64,000 nt of DNA from Geodermatophilus bullaregiensis (GTDB lineage: Bacteria; Actinomycetota; Actinomycetes; Mycobacteriales; Geodermatophilaceae). The stretch lies in contig NZ_JAFBCJ010000001.1 in NCBI RefSeq assembly GCF_016907675.1, positions 2,046,001 through 2,110,000 of the forward strand. Direction: 5' to 3'. The position numbers and the translations under genes were made by a program. Position 1 is the first letter of the stretch; every line of letters begins with the position of its first letter. Under the pieces are notes generated by a model, which worked only from the letters and a program-made list of their open reading frames with translations, was not told where the DNA came from and made no database searches. Below are positions 41,715 to 50,546 of the stretch, in pieces.

Positions 41715-42665
41715 GTGAGCGCCACGAAGGCCCCGTCCGAGCCCAGGCCGCAGCGGACCGTCCGCCGGCCGGGTGACCGCATCTTCGCCGGCACCGCCAA
41801 GGGCTCCGGCGTCTTCATCCTGCTGGTCCTCGCCGGGGTGGCGGCCTTCCTCGTCAGCGAGGCGATCCCCGCGCTCACCGCCCCGGCGGGGGACGTCCCC
41901 GGCGGCGAGGGACTCGGCAGCTACGTCGGCCCCCTCGTCCTGGGCACCCTGCTCGGCGCGGTGCTCGCACTGCTGGTCGCCACGCCCCTCGCCGTGGCGA
42001 TCGCCCTCTACACCACCTACTACGCCCCGCGGCGCATCGCGGCCGGCATGAGCTACGTCATCGACCTGCTGGCGGCCATCCCCAGCGTCGTCTACGGCTT
42101 CTGGGGCCTGGCGGTCCTGGCGCCGGCGCTCGTGCCCTTCCACGTGTGGGCGGCCGACACCCTCGGCTTCGTCCCGTTCTTCGCCGGCCCCGCCTCCACG
42201 AGCGGCCGCACGATGTTCACGGTCGGCCTGGTGCTCGCGGTGATGATCCTGCCGATCATCTCGGCCATCTCCCGGGAGGTCTTCAGCCAGGCACCGGCGC
42301 TGCACCGCGAGGCGGCGCTCGCGCTGGGCGCGACCCGCTGGGAGATGATCAGGATGGCGGTGCTCCCCTACGGCAAGTCCGGCGTGATCGGCGGCGCGAT
42401 GCTGGGTCTGGGCCGCGCCCTGGGCGAGACGATGGCGGTCGCGATCGTCCTGTCGGGCGGCGCCGGGGCCACGCTGAACCTGATCGGCAACTCCAACCCC
42501 TCGACGATCGCGTCGAACATCGCCCTGCGGTTCCCCGAGGCCACCGGCCTGGGGGTCAACACGCTGATCGCCAGCGGCCTGGTGCTGTTCGTCATCACGC
42601 TCGCGGTCAACATGCTCGCCCGCTGGATCGTCGACCGGCGCGCCGACTTCTCCGGAGCCAACTGA
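41715..42665 (+). CDS. pstC: Phosphate ABC transporter permease PstC
   Basis: This 316-residue inner-membrane permease has six helices after a charged N-terminus. The ABC-coupling EAA loop reads REAALALGATRWEMIRMAVLPYGKSGV, and GLGRALGETMAVAIVLSGG is the typical helix-5 segment. GTG 41715 follows CACGGAG. Its stop overlaps the pstA start as TGATG. It forms the channel with PstA. Confidence 0.94.
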   Translation: MSATKAPSEPRPQRTVRRPGDRIFAGTAKGSGVFILLVLAGVAAFLVSEAIPALTAPAGDVPGGEGLGSYVGPLVLGTLLGAVLALLVATPLAVAIALYTTYYAPRRIAAGMSYVIDLLAAIPSVVYGFWGLAVLAPALVPFHVWAADTLGFVPFFAGPASTSGRTMFTVGLVLAVMILPIISAISREVFSQAPALHREAALALGATRWEMIRMAVLPYGKSGVIGGAMLGLGRALGETMAVAIVLSGGAGATLNLIGNSNPSTIASNIALRFPEATGLGVNTLIASGLVLFVITLAVNMLARWIVDRRADFSGAN

Positions 42666-43744
42666 TGAGCACCGAGACCCAGGTCCCGGCCACCGCCGCG
42701 GCGGTGGCGAACGGCCCGGTGCGCCGCCGCCGCGGGCTGCCCCGGTACGCCGTGCCGGCCCTCTACCTCGGCGGGATCGTGCTGGGTGCCCTCCTGTCGG
42801 CCCTGAGCGGCTCCGGCATCGTGCTGACCGCCGTCTACGGCGCGGTCCTCGGCACGATCGCCGTCTACGTCGCCACCCGCGTCGTCGAGGGCAGCCGCAA
42901 GGCGACCGACCGGCTGGTGACCTGCCTGGTGACCACCGCCTTCGCGATCGCGATGGTCCCGCTGGTGTCGCTGGTCTACACGGTGCTCGACAACGGCCTG
43001 GCGCGCTTCGACGCGACGTTCTTCAGCAACTCGATGTTCCGGGTGGTCGGCGAGGGCGGCGGCGCCTACCACGCCATCCTCGGCACGCTGGTCATCACGG
43101 CGCTGGCCACGGTGATCTCGGTGCCCATCGGCCTGATGACGGCCGTCTACCTCGTGGAGTACGGCACTGGCCGGCTCAAGCGGGCCATCACCTTCTTCGT
43201 CGACGTCATGACCGGCATCCCGTCGATCGTGGCCGGCCTGTTCGCCTTCGCGCTGTTCACCCTGCTGTTCGGCAACGACGTCCGGCTCGGCGTGATGGGC
43301 GCCGTGGCGCTCTCGGTGCTCATGATCCCGGTCGTCGTCCGCTCCTGCGAGGAGGTCCTCAAGCTCGTGCCCAACGAGCTGCGGGAGGCCAGCTACGCCC
43401 TCGGCGTCCCGAAGTGGCGCACGATCGTCAAGGTCGTCCTGCCGACCGCGATCGCCGGTCTCGGCACCGGCGTCACCCTGGCGGTGGCCCGCGTCGTCGG
43501 CGAGACCGCGCCCCTGCTGGTCACCGTCGGCCTGGTCACCGGGACCAACCTCGACCCGTTCGACGGGCGCATGGCGACCCTGCCGGTGTTCGCCTACTAC
43601 CAGCTGACCCAGCCCGGGACGGACACCCAGGCGTTCCTCGACCGGGCCTGGACGGCAGCGCTGGTCCTCATCATCCTGGTCATGGCGCTCAACGTCGTCG
43701 CCCGCCTGATCAGCCGCTTCTTCGCTCCCACGACCGGTCGCTGA
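42665..43744 (+). CDS. pstA: Phosphate ABC transporter permease PstA
   Basis: This 359-residue permease has an N-terminal extension of two helices (residues about 27-75) before the usual six, as in other actinobacterial PstA proteins. Family segments are YVEYGTGRLKRAITFFVDVMTGIPSIVAGLF-like around residue 160 and the EAA loop REASYALGVPKWRTIVKVVLP; RVVGETAPLLVTVGL follows. The ATG overlaps the pstC stop. pstB follows after 24 nt. Confidence 0.94.
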   Translation: MSTETQVPATAAAVANGPVRRRRGLPRYAVPALYLGGIVLGALLSALSGSGIVLTAVYGAVLGTIAVYVATRVVEGSRKATDRLVTCLVTTAFAIAMVPLVSLVYTVLDNGLARFDATFFSNSMFRVVGEGGGAYHAILGTLVITALATVISVPIGLMTAVYLVEYGTGRLKRAITFFVDVMTGIPSIVAGLFAFALFTLLFGNDVRLGVMGAVALSVLMIPVVVRSCEEVLKLVPNELREASYALGVPKWRTIVKVVLPTAIAGLGTGVTLAVARVVGETAPLLVTVGLVTGTNLDPFDGRMATLPVFAYYQLTQPGTDTQAFLDRAWTAALVLIILVMALNVVARLISRFFAPTTGR

Positions 43745-43768
43745 CCGACTGACACGGAGGACACGCAC

Positions 43769-44548
43769 GTGGCCAAGCGCATCGAGGTCTCCGACCTCAA
43801 CATCTACTACGGCGACTTCCTGGCGGTCGAGGGCGTCAACGTCGCCATCGAGCCGCGCAGCATCACCGCGCTCATCGGCCCCTCGGGCTGCGGGAAGTCG
43901 ACCTTCCTGCGCTCGATCAACCGCATGCACGAGGTGCTGCCGGGTGCGCGGGTCGAGGGCAAGGTCGTCATGGACGGCCAGGACCTCTACGGCGCCGACG
44001 TCGACCCGGTCGACGTCCGCCGCCAGATCGGCATGGTGTTCCAGCGGCCCAACCCGTTCCCGACGATGTCGATCTACGAGAACGTCCTGGCCGGCAACCG
44101 GCTGAACAACAGGCGGATGAAGAAGTCCGAGGCCGACGACATCGTGGAGCGCTCGCTGCGCGGCGCCAACCTGTGGAACGAGGTCAAGGACCGCCTCGGC
44201 CGGCCCGGCTCGGGCCTGTCCGGCGGTCAGCAGCAGCGGCTGTGCATCGCCCGCGCCATCGCCGTCGAGCCCGACGTCCTGCTGATGGACGAGCCGTGCT
44301 CGGCCCTGGACCCGATCTCCACCCTGGCGATCGAGGACCTCATGACCGAGCTCAAGGACCGCTTCACCATCGTGATCGTCACGCACAACATGCAGCAGGC
44401 GGCGCGGGTCAGCGAGTCCACCGGCTTCTTCAACCTCAACGGGGTCGGCCAGCCGGGCCGGCTGATCGAGTTCAACCCGACCGAGAAGATCTTCAGCAAC
44501 CCCGACCAGAAGGCCACCGAGGACTACATCTCCGGCCGCTTCGGCTGA
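43769..44548 (+). CDS. pstB: Phosphate ABC transporter ATPase PstB
   Basis: This 259-residue ATPase energises PstSCA. Walker A is [13 protein letters not shown], the Q-loop is [20 protein letters not shown], the signature is [16 protein letters not shown], and Walker B is [15 protein letters not shown] 43769 follows GGAGG. Its end faces the convergent LCP-family gene with only 27 nt between and no obvious terminator. In mycobacteria the same place holds phoT (Rv0820). Confidence 0.95.
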   Translation: MAKRIEVSDLNIYYGDFLAVEGVNVAIEPRSITALIGPSGCGKSTFLRSINRMHEVLPGARVEGKVVMDGQDLYGADVDPVDVRRQIGMVFQRPNPFPTMSIYENVLAGNRLNNRRMKKSEADDIVERSLRGANLWNEVKDRLGRPGSGLSGGQQQRLCIARAIAVEPDVLLMDEPCSALDPISTLAIEDLMTELKDRFTIVIVTHNMQQAARVSESTGFFNLNGVGQPGRLIEFNPTEKIFSNPDQKATEDYISGRFG

Positions 44549-44575
44549 GGGCGGGCCACCCGGGGCAGGCCTTCC

Positions 44576-46681
44576 TCAGCTGCAGCTGACGGGGGCGGCG
44601 CTCGCCGCGGGAGCGGTTCCGGCGGCCGGGGTGTCGGCGGCCGGGGTGGCCGCTGCGGGGGGCGCCGGGGCGGCGACCTGGACCGGGACGACGCCCGAGA
44701 AGCCCGGGCCCAGGACCAGCTGCACGCTGTCGCCGATGGCGTCGCTGGGCTGCAGGACCGCGCCGGGGACGGCGGCGGCGGCGGTGCGTGCCTGCTCGAG
44801 GACGCCGGGGCCGTGGCGGACGACGGTCTGGTTGACCACGCCGCGCTCGTTGCCGACCTCGCCGACGACGAAGCCCTGCTGCCGCAGCTGGTCGGCCACG
44901 GTGGCCGCGAGCCCGGCGGTGGCGGTGCCGTTGAGGACGTCGACCGTGGTGCCCGACGGGGCGACGGTGAGCGGCTGGGCGGCGGGGGCGGCCGCGGGCT
45001 GCTCCGCGCCGGTCGCTGCCGCGGGGTCGACGGCCGGCGCGTCCGCCGCGGCGGTGGCCGCCGCGACGGCGGTGGCGGCCAGCTCGGCGGGCACCGCGCT
45101 GTCCTCGATCACCGTGTCGAACAGCGTCCGGACGCCGGCGCCGTCGAGCAGCACGTGGGCCTGGTCGGAGCCGGCGGGCACGTAGCCGACCTGGGCCACC
45201 GGCAGGGCCGCGCGCTGGACGGCGTCGGCCTCGAGGTCGCCGAGGGCGCCGGCGAGGGTGCGCAGGTCGCCCAGGGTCGTCTGCTGATCGACGGTGAGCG
45301 CGTCGGCGGCCCGGGTGAGGAAGGAGGCCAGCTCCCACGGCCTGCTCAGCGTGCCGACCGTCATGGCCGAGCGCAGCGTGGCCGACAGCAGCAGCTGGGC
45401 CCGCTCGGCCGCGGCAGCGCCGGTGACGTCGGAGCCGGCGTCACCGGGGGCCAGGTACTGGCCGGCCTGTGCGCCGGTCAGCTCCGACGTGCCCGCCGGC
45501 AGGGGGCGGGCGGAGGCGGCGACGGCCTCGGTGGTGGTGGGCAGGCAGACGCTCACCCCGCCGATCGCGTCGACCATCGAGGGCAGCCGGCCCAGGTCGA
45601 CGGCGAGGTAGTGGTCCACCCGCAGGCCGGTCAGCTGCTGCACCGCCCGCACCGTGCAGGCCGGTCCGCCGGCCAGCAGCGAGGCGGCGAATGCCTCGGA
45701 GACCGGATCGCGCTCGCCGCCGTCGGCGGTGCGGCAGCCGGGGGTGTCGACCAGCGCCGTCGGCGGCACGCTGACCAGGACGGCGCGGTCGCCGCCGGAG
45801 GCGACGTGCACCAGCAGCGTGGTCACCGACGCCGGACCGGTCGCGCCCGGCAGCCCGGTGCCGACGACGAGGTAGGTGGTCGCGCCCTCCTGCAGCGTCG
45901 GGGCGATGACCTCGGGTCCGTCGGGGGCCAGCGCGGCCACCCGGGCGATGTCGCGGTCGACGTGGACGTAGAGCCCCAGGTGGTAGGCGACGACCAGCCC
46001 GACCAGCGCGGCGAGGGCCAGCGCGGCGCGGACCAGCCGGCGCCGGCCGGGGCTGCGCGCCGCCCGGCGGGCCGCGCGGCGGTCCAGCGCCGGGCGGCGG
46101 GTGCTGCCGGCACCGGACATCGCGGGGGCGTCCAGGCCGGGGATCGGCGGGACGGGCACCGACCGGTGCTGCGGCAGCGGTGCTCCTGGCCGGCCACCCG
46201 GCAGCGGCGGGACGGGCGCGGAGTACCGGACACCGCCCGGCCCGCCCGGCAGCGGCGGCACGGGCGCGGAGTACCGGACACCGCCGGGGAGCGGTGGGAC
46301 GGGCTGCGAGCGGTGCACCGGACCGGCGACGGGCGGCACGGCCGGCGGGGCGGGCGGCTCGGGTCGCGGGGAGCCGCCGGGCACCGGGGGCAGGCCGCGG
46401 CGCGGGGCGGCGTCGCCGTGCGGTGCCGCCCCGCTGTGCAGGGAGGACGGCGTGGGCCGTTCGCCGGGGACCGGCGGGAGGGGACCGCGGTGGGCGGGCA
46501 GGGACTCACCGGGGCCGAGCGGGATGGGCACCTCGCCGGTGCGGCGGGCCGCGCGGCGGCCGCTGGCGTTGCCGGAGCGGGCGATCAGCTGCTCGACGGT
46601 GATCGGCCCGGGGTCGGCCGGCCTGCCGTGGCCGTCGGCCCGGCCGTCCCGCCCGCGCTCGTCCCCCACCGGTGTCGACAT
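44576..46681 (-). CDS. LytR-CpsA-Psr (LCP) family cell-wall glycopolymer ligase
   Basis: The 701-residue protein would attach glycopolymers to peptidoglycan outside the cell. Residues 1-210 form a Pro/Arg-rich cytosolic region with repeated PPxPGG units, one membrane helix spans 216-238, and the LCP domain follows (VTTLLVHVASGGDRAVLVSVPPTALVDTPG, VDHYLAVDLGRLPSMVDAIGGVSVCLP). A LytR_C domain lies near 560-650 (TTVDVLNGTATAGLAATVADQL). Ala/Pro-rich linkers join the parts. The catalytic Arg residues of LCP are less clear than usual. ATG 46681 is divergent from the repeat-protein gene. Confidence 0.85.
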   Translation of the reverse strand: MSTPVGDERGRDGRADGHGRPADPGPITVEQLIARSGNASGRRAARRTGEVPIPLGPGESLPAHRGPLPPVPGERPTPSSLHSGAAPHGDAAPRRGLPPVPGGSPRPEPPAPPAVPPVAGPVHRSQPVPPLPGGVRYSAPVPPLPGGPGGVRYSAPVPPLPGGRPGAPLPQHRSVPVPPIPGLDAPAMSGAGSTRRPALDRRAARRAARSPGRRRLVRAALALAALVGLVVAYHLGLYVHVDRDIARVAALAPDGPEVIAPTLQEGATTYLVVGTGLPGATGPASVTTLLVHVASGGDRAVLVSVPPTALVDTPGCRTADGGERDPVSEAFAASLLAGGPACTVRAVQQLTGLRVDHYLAVDLGRLPSMVDAIGGVSVCLPTTTEAVAASARPLPAGTSELTGAQAGQYLAPGDAGSDVTGAAAAERAQLLLSATLRSAMTVGTLSRPWELASFLTRAADALTVDQQTTLGDLRTLAGALGDLEADAVQRAALPVAQVGYVPAGSDQAHVLLDGAGVRTLFDTVIEDSAVPAELAATAVAAATAAADAPAVDPAAATGAEQPAAAPAAQPLTVAPSGTTVDVLNGTATAGLAATVADQLRQQGFVVGEVGNERGVVNQTVVRHGPGVLEQARTAAAAVPGAVLQPSDAIGDSVQLVLGPGFSGVVPVQVAAPAPPAAATPAADTPAAGTAPAASAAPVSCS
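46193..46279 (-). repeat. Internal duplication in the LCP proline-rich region
   Basis: The unit VRYSAPVPPLPGG occurs twice (residues 135-147 and 151-163) separated by PGG, with almost identical DNA. Confidence 0.8.
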
Positions 46682-46854
46682 CCCATCGTCGTGTCCGTGC
46701 CGTTGCGCCCCGCACGCGCGGCAGCACACAACGATACGACCGGCGGACCGCAGGAGCGGGAACGCGACGCCGGACCCGCCGGTGCGACCCCGCCCCCGCT
46801 CCTCGGCCGGTGGGTCGTCGGCTCGCCGGATGGGCGGTGAGCTGCGTCGGGACG

Positions 46855-46860
46855 TAGCGT
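46855..46860 (+). promoter_or_regulatory. -10 hexamer of the coiled-coil gene (leaderless)
   Basis: TAGCGT ends 6 nt before the GTG at 46867. Confidence 0.6.
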
Positions 46861-46866
46861 CGGCCC

Positions 46867-47913
46867 GTGAGGCTGCCGTCGATCCCCGGTCCGTCCGACG
46901 TCTTCTCCGCGGTCGAGAGCCTGCGCGGCGGGGTCGCCGAGGCCCTCGCGCTGGTGCCCCGGCTCGCGGCGGCGGTCGACCGGCTCGACGGCCTGCTCGA
47001 GCGGGTGGACGGCGTGGTCGGCCGCGCCGACGGCCTGCTGGACCGGGCGAGCACCACCCTCGAGTCGGCCGACCGGGCCATGAGCGCCATCGGCGAGACG
47101 CAGCAGAAGGCCGACGCGGCCATCTCGGCCCTGGGCGTGACCCAGGACCGCGCCGACCGTGCGATCGACGCCGTCGCCCAGACCCAGACCCGCGCCGACG
47201 CCGCCATCGACGCCGTCGCCCAGACCCAGACCCGCGCCGACCGCGCCATCGACGCCGTCGCACAAACCCAGACCCGCGCCGACCGCGCCATCGACGCCGT
47301 CGCCCAGACCCAGACCCGCGCCGACCGCGCCATCGACGCCGTCGCCCAGACCCAGACCCGCGCCGACCGCGCCATCGACGCCGTCGCACAAACCCAGACC
47401 CGCGCCGACGCCGCGGTCACCGCGATGGAGCAGACCCGGCAGCGGTCCGACGCCGCGATCGAGGCGGTCGGCACCACGATCGACCGGTCGCGGGGCGCCG
47501 TGGAGCGCGCGGAGGCGACGGTGGGGCGGGCCGAGGGCGCCATCGGGGGCGCCGAGGGACTGGTCGCGCGGATCGACCCGCTGCTCGGCCGCTACGAGGA
47601 GCCGCTGGCCCGGCTGGCGCCGACGGTGCACCGGCTGGCGGACACGCTGGAGCCGCACGAGGTCGAGGCCCTGGTCACGCTGGTCGACCGGCTGCCGACC
47701 CTGGTCGACAGCCTGGACCAGACCGTCATCCCCGTCCTGTCCTCGCTCGAGGGCGTCGGGACCGACGTGCACGACCTGGTCGACACCATGCAGGACCTGC
47801 GGCAGGTGGTGAAGGGCTTCCCGGGCTCCAAGCTGTTCCGCCGGCGCGGGGCCGAGGAGATCGCCGAGAACGAGGAGGACGAGGAGGGGGCCCAGGAGCG
47901 CACCGGCTCCTGA
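46867..47913 (+). CDS. Tandem-repeat coiled-coil protein
   Basis: The 348-residue cytosolic protein has no signal or membrane helix. From about residue 39 to 235 it consists of 14-residue (two-heptad) units. Six are almost identical (RADRAIDAVAQTQT, residues 95-178) and at least seven flanking units are degenerate (SADRAMSAIGETQQ, RSDAAIEAVGTTID). This predicts one long amphipathic coiled coil. The C-terminal third (VDRLPTLVDSLDQTVIPVLSSLEGVGTDVHDLVDTM) resembles DUF-type helical proteins seen in actinobacteria, and the last 25 residues are Glu-rich. Function is unknown; scaffold, phasin-like or cell-length roles are possible. Confidence 0.8.
   Translation: MRLPSIPGPSDVFSAVESLRGGVAEALALVPRLAAAVDRLDGLLERVDGVVGRADGLLDRASTTLESADRAMSAIGETQQKADAAISALGVTQDRADRAIDAVAQTQTRADAAIDAVAQTQTRADRAIDAVAQTQTRADRAIDAVAQTQTRADRAIDAVAQTQTRADRAIDAVAQTQTRADAAVTAMEQTRQRSDAAIEAVGTTIDRSRGAVERAEATVGRAEGAIGGAEGLVARIDPLLGRYEEPLARLAPTVHRLADTLEPHEVEALVTLVDRLPTLVDSLDQTVIPVLSSLEGVGTDVHDLVDTMQDLRQVVKGFPGSKLFRRRGAEEIAENEEDEEGAQERTGS
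47149..47400 (+). repeat. Six 42-bp tandem repeats
   Basis: Units start at 47149, 47191, 47233, 47275, 47317 and 47359. Units 3 and 6 share the synonymous variant GCACAAACCCAG (47260 and 47386), exactly 126 bp apart, so a three-unit block seems to have been duplicated recently. Confidence 0.9.
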
Positions 47914-47935
47914 GCCCCCTCCCCCGCCCGGCCGG

Positions 47936-48367
47936 TCAGGTCTCGGTCGGGTACCCCAGCGCGCGGACGACGTCGCCCACCCGCTCGTAGGTCTGACCCT
48001 CGGGCAGTCGCCGGAGCTCGTCGATCACCGCGTCCGGCGCCCGGTGGTCCATCGCTGCCTCGACCAGGTCGGGGCCGTTGCTGGGGAAGTCGGCGCGGAC
48101 GAGCCAGCGCGCGATCTCCGCACGCGCCACGACGGCGTCGTGGTCCATCCCCACCGGCGTCCCGCCGACGAGGGTGCCGGCGGGGTCGGAGGCGATGTCG
48201 GGCTCGCCCTCGGCGACCGGCTCGACCTCCCGCCACTCCTCGGCCCGCGTGGACCGGTCGGCCTTGAGCATCCCCTGGATCTCGTGCTCGAGCTCCTCGT
48301 CGACCCGGGGGCTGTGCTTGTTGCTGCGCGATGACGTCCCGGCGAACTGGTCGTCGGCCTCGCTCAC
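47936..48367 (-). CDS. DUF2795 family protein
   Basis: The 143-residue acidic protein fits DUF2795: HEIQGMLKADRSTRAEEWREVEPVAEGEPD in the middle and ARWLVRADFPSNGPDLVEAAMDHRAPDAVIDELRRLPEGQTYERVGDVVRALG at the end, a small winged-helix-like fold also found in some stress proteins. The role is unknown. It stands 9 nt behind the DUF2945 gene in the same direction; both are typical of general-stress sets. Confidence 0.85.
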   Translation of the reverse strand: MSEADDQFAGTSSRSNKHSPRVDEELEHEIQGMLKADRSTRAEEWREVEPVAEGEPDIASDPAGTLVGGTPVGMDHDAVVARAEIARWLVRADFPSNGPDLVEAAMDHRAPDAVIDELRRLPEGQTYERVGDVVRALGYPTET

Positions 48368-48376
48368 GGTCGCCTC

Positions 48377-48586
48377 CTACTTCTCGTGCAGCGCCGAGGG
48401 CTTGTGCACCGCGGTCTTGCCGCTCTTGTCACTCTTCACCTCGTACTGCGGTTCGTCGGGGCTGGCCTTGACCGTGCGCCCGCCGGCCTCGGTCTCCTCG
48501 GTGATCTTCCTGGTGACCTCGCCCTCGGCCTCGCTGCCGTGGCTCTTCCAGGTGACGTGGTCACCCTTCCTCAGGTCGTCGGCCAT
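48377..48586 (-). CDS. DUF2945 (Tudor-like) small protein
   Basis: The 69-residue basic protein reads MADDLRKGDHVTWKSHG, then GEVTRKITEET and YEVKSDKSGKTAVHKPSAL, the pattern of DUF2945 (hypervirulence-associated, Tudor-like SH3 barrel). ATG 48586 follows GAGGGAGGA. It lies before the DUF2795 gene. The 330 nt upstream up to the SIP gene hold a TAGCGT box near 48756 on the plus strand and no convincing gene. Confidence 0.87.
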   Translation of the reverse strand: MADDLRKGDHVTWKSHGSEAEGEVTRKITEETEAGGRTVKASPDEPQYEVKSDKSGKTAVHKPSALHEK

Positions 48587-48905
48587 CCCCGTCCTCCCTC
48601 GTCTCGGATCGCGTCCTCCCCCGGTGCCCGTCCCGCGGGAGAGGCACACATGGCGCGGACCCGGGCAGCGCGGCAGGCGGGGGAGGGCCCCAGATCACCC
48701 CTGCGAGAGGGATGATCACCCGGTCGGGCAGTGGCGGACTGCCGGTGGTCACGTAGCGTGCACGGTGACGGGGCGCCGCCGGGAGAACCTCCTGCTGAGA
48801 GTCGAGCAGAGGTGACTGACAGTGAGTACTCCGTCCTCGATCGCCGGCCCGGTCGACCTCATTCCCCCGGGGTCGGCCGGGTCGGCCCGCGCCGGGGCCG
48901 GTCCC

Positions 48906-48911
48906 TACGCT
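48906..48911 (+). promoter_or_regulatory. -10 hexamer of the SIP gene (leaderless)
   Basis: TACGCT ends 6 nt before the GTG at 48918, which argues against the upstream in-frame GTG at 48822. Confidence 0.6.
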
Positions 48912-48917
48912 CGCCGC

Positions 48918-49712
48918 GTGACCGATGCCGCCGGCGCCTCGCTCCCCGGGGACCCGCGTCCCGTCGACGTCCTCACCGTCGTCTCGGTCGCCGACGTCAC
49001 CCCCTCGGTGCGCCGGGTGGTGCTGTCCGGCGGTCCGGACGCCGTCGCGGCGGCCGGACCCACGGTGAACCTGCTGGTGCCGCGGGTGGGCGATGCCGAC
49101 CCGCGCTGGCCGGTCGTCGCCCGTGACGGCCGGATCGTGTGGCCGGCCGGCGCGCACGGGGTGAGCCTGCGCAGCTACACCGCCCGCCGGCAGGACCCGG
49201 ACCGCGGCGAGGTGGAGATCGACTTCGTGCTGCACGGGGACGGCCCGGCTGCCGCCTGGGCGGCCGCCGCCGCCCCGGGGGCGCTGCTCGCGGTGGCCGG
49301 CGGTGGGCCGCTGGGCGAGCGCCCCGCCGGCACGCTGCTCCTCGCCGGTGACGAGACGGCGCTCCCGGCGATCAGCCGGATCCTGGCCGCGGCCGGCCCG
49401 GCCACCCGCGGGCTCGCCCTCGTCGAGGTCGCCGGCCCCCAGGAGGAGCAACCCCTGACCGCACCGGCGGGGGTCGAGGTCCGCTGGCTGCACCGCGGGG
49501 ACACGCCCCCGGGGGAGAGCACGCTCCTCGCCGACGCCGTCGCCGCACTCGAGCGCCCCGACGGCGAGGACCTGTTCGCCTGGGTCGCCGCGGAGTCCGC
49601 CGCCGTCCGGGCCGTGCGCGCCGACCTGCGCGGCCGCTGGGGCCTCTCCCGCGCGCAGCACCACGCGATCGGCTACTGGCGGCGCGGCCGCGCCATGGCC
49701 CCCGCCGGCTGA
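48918..49712 (+). CDS. Siderophore-interacting protein (ferric-siderophore reductase)
   Basis: This 264-residue NAD(P)H:flavin oxidoreductase-like protein releases iron from siderophores in the cytosol. It shows the FAD-binding SLRSYTARRQDPDRGEVEIDFVLHG motif region (the RxYTxR signature), AAPGALLAVAGGGPLGERP, LLAGDETALPAISRIL and the C-terminal WGLSRAQHHAIGYWRRG. No siderophore synthesis or uptake gene is near. GTG 48918 is set by the leaderless box. Confidence 0.9.
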   Translation: MTDAAGASLPGDPRPVDVLTVVSVADVTPSVRRVVLSGGPDAVAAAGPTVNLLVPRVGDADPRWPVVARDGRIVWPAGAHGVSLRSYTARRQDPDRGEVEIDFVLHGDGPAAAWAAAAAPGALLAVAGGGPLGERPAGTLLLAGDETALPAISRILAAAGPATRGLALVEVAGPQEEQPLTAPAGVEVRWLHRGDTPPGESTLLADAVAALERPDGEDLFAWVAAESAAVRAVRADLRGRWGLSRAQHHAIGYWRRGRAMAPAG

Positions 49713-49720
49713 GGGAGGGC

Positions 49721-49738
49721 GCACAGGGACCTCACAGG
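49721..49738 (+). promoter_or_regulatory. PhoP-type direct repeat before the phoP-like gene
   Basis: GCACAGG and TCACAGG lie 4 nt apart (11-nt period), each 5-6 of 7 equal to the M. tuberculosis PhoP site TCACAGC-N4-TCACAGC. It suggests autoregulation. Confidence 0.6.
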
Positions 49739-49781
49739 GAGCGCCCAGGCACGCGCCAGCACGCGGGCAGAACCTGGGACC

Positions 49782-50542
<761 letters not shown>

Positions 50543-50546
<4 letters not shown>

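Noticed and set aside
48822..48917. Upstream GTG for the siderophore-interacting protein
   Set aside because: It would add 32 low-complexity residues; the TACGCT box 6 nt before GTG 48918 favours the later start, though this is not proven.
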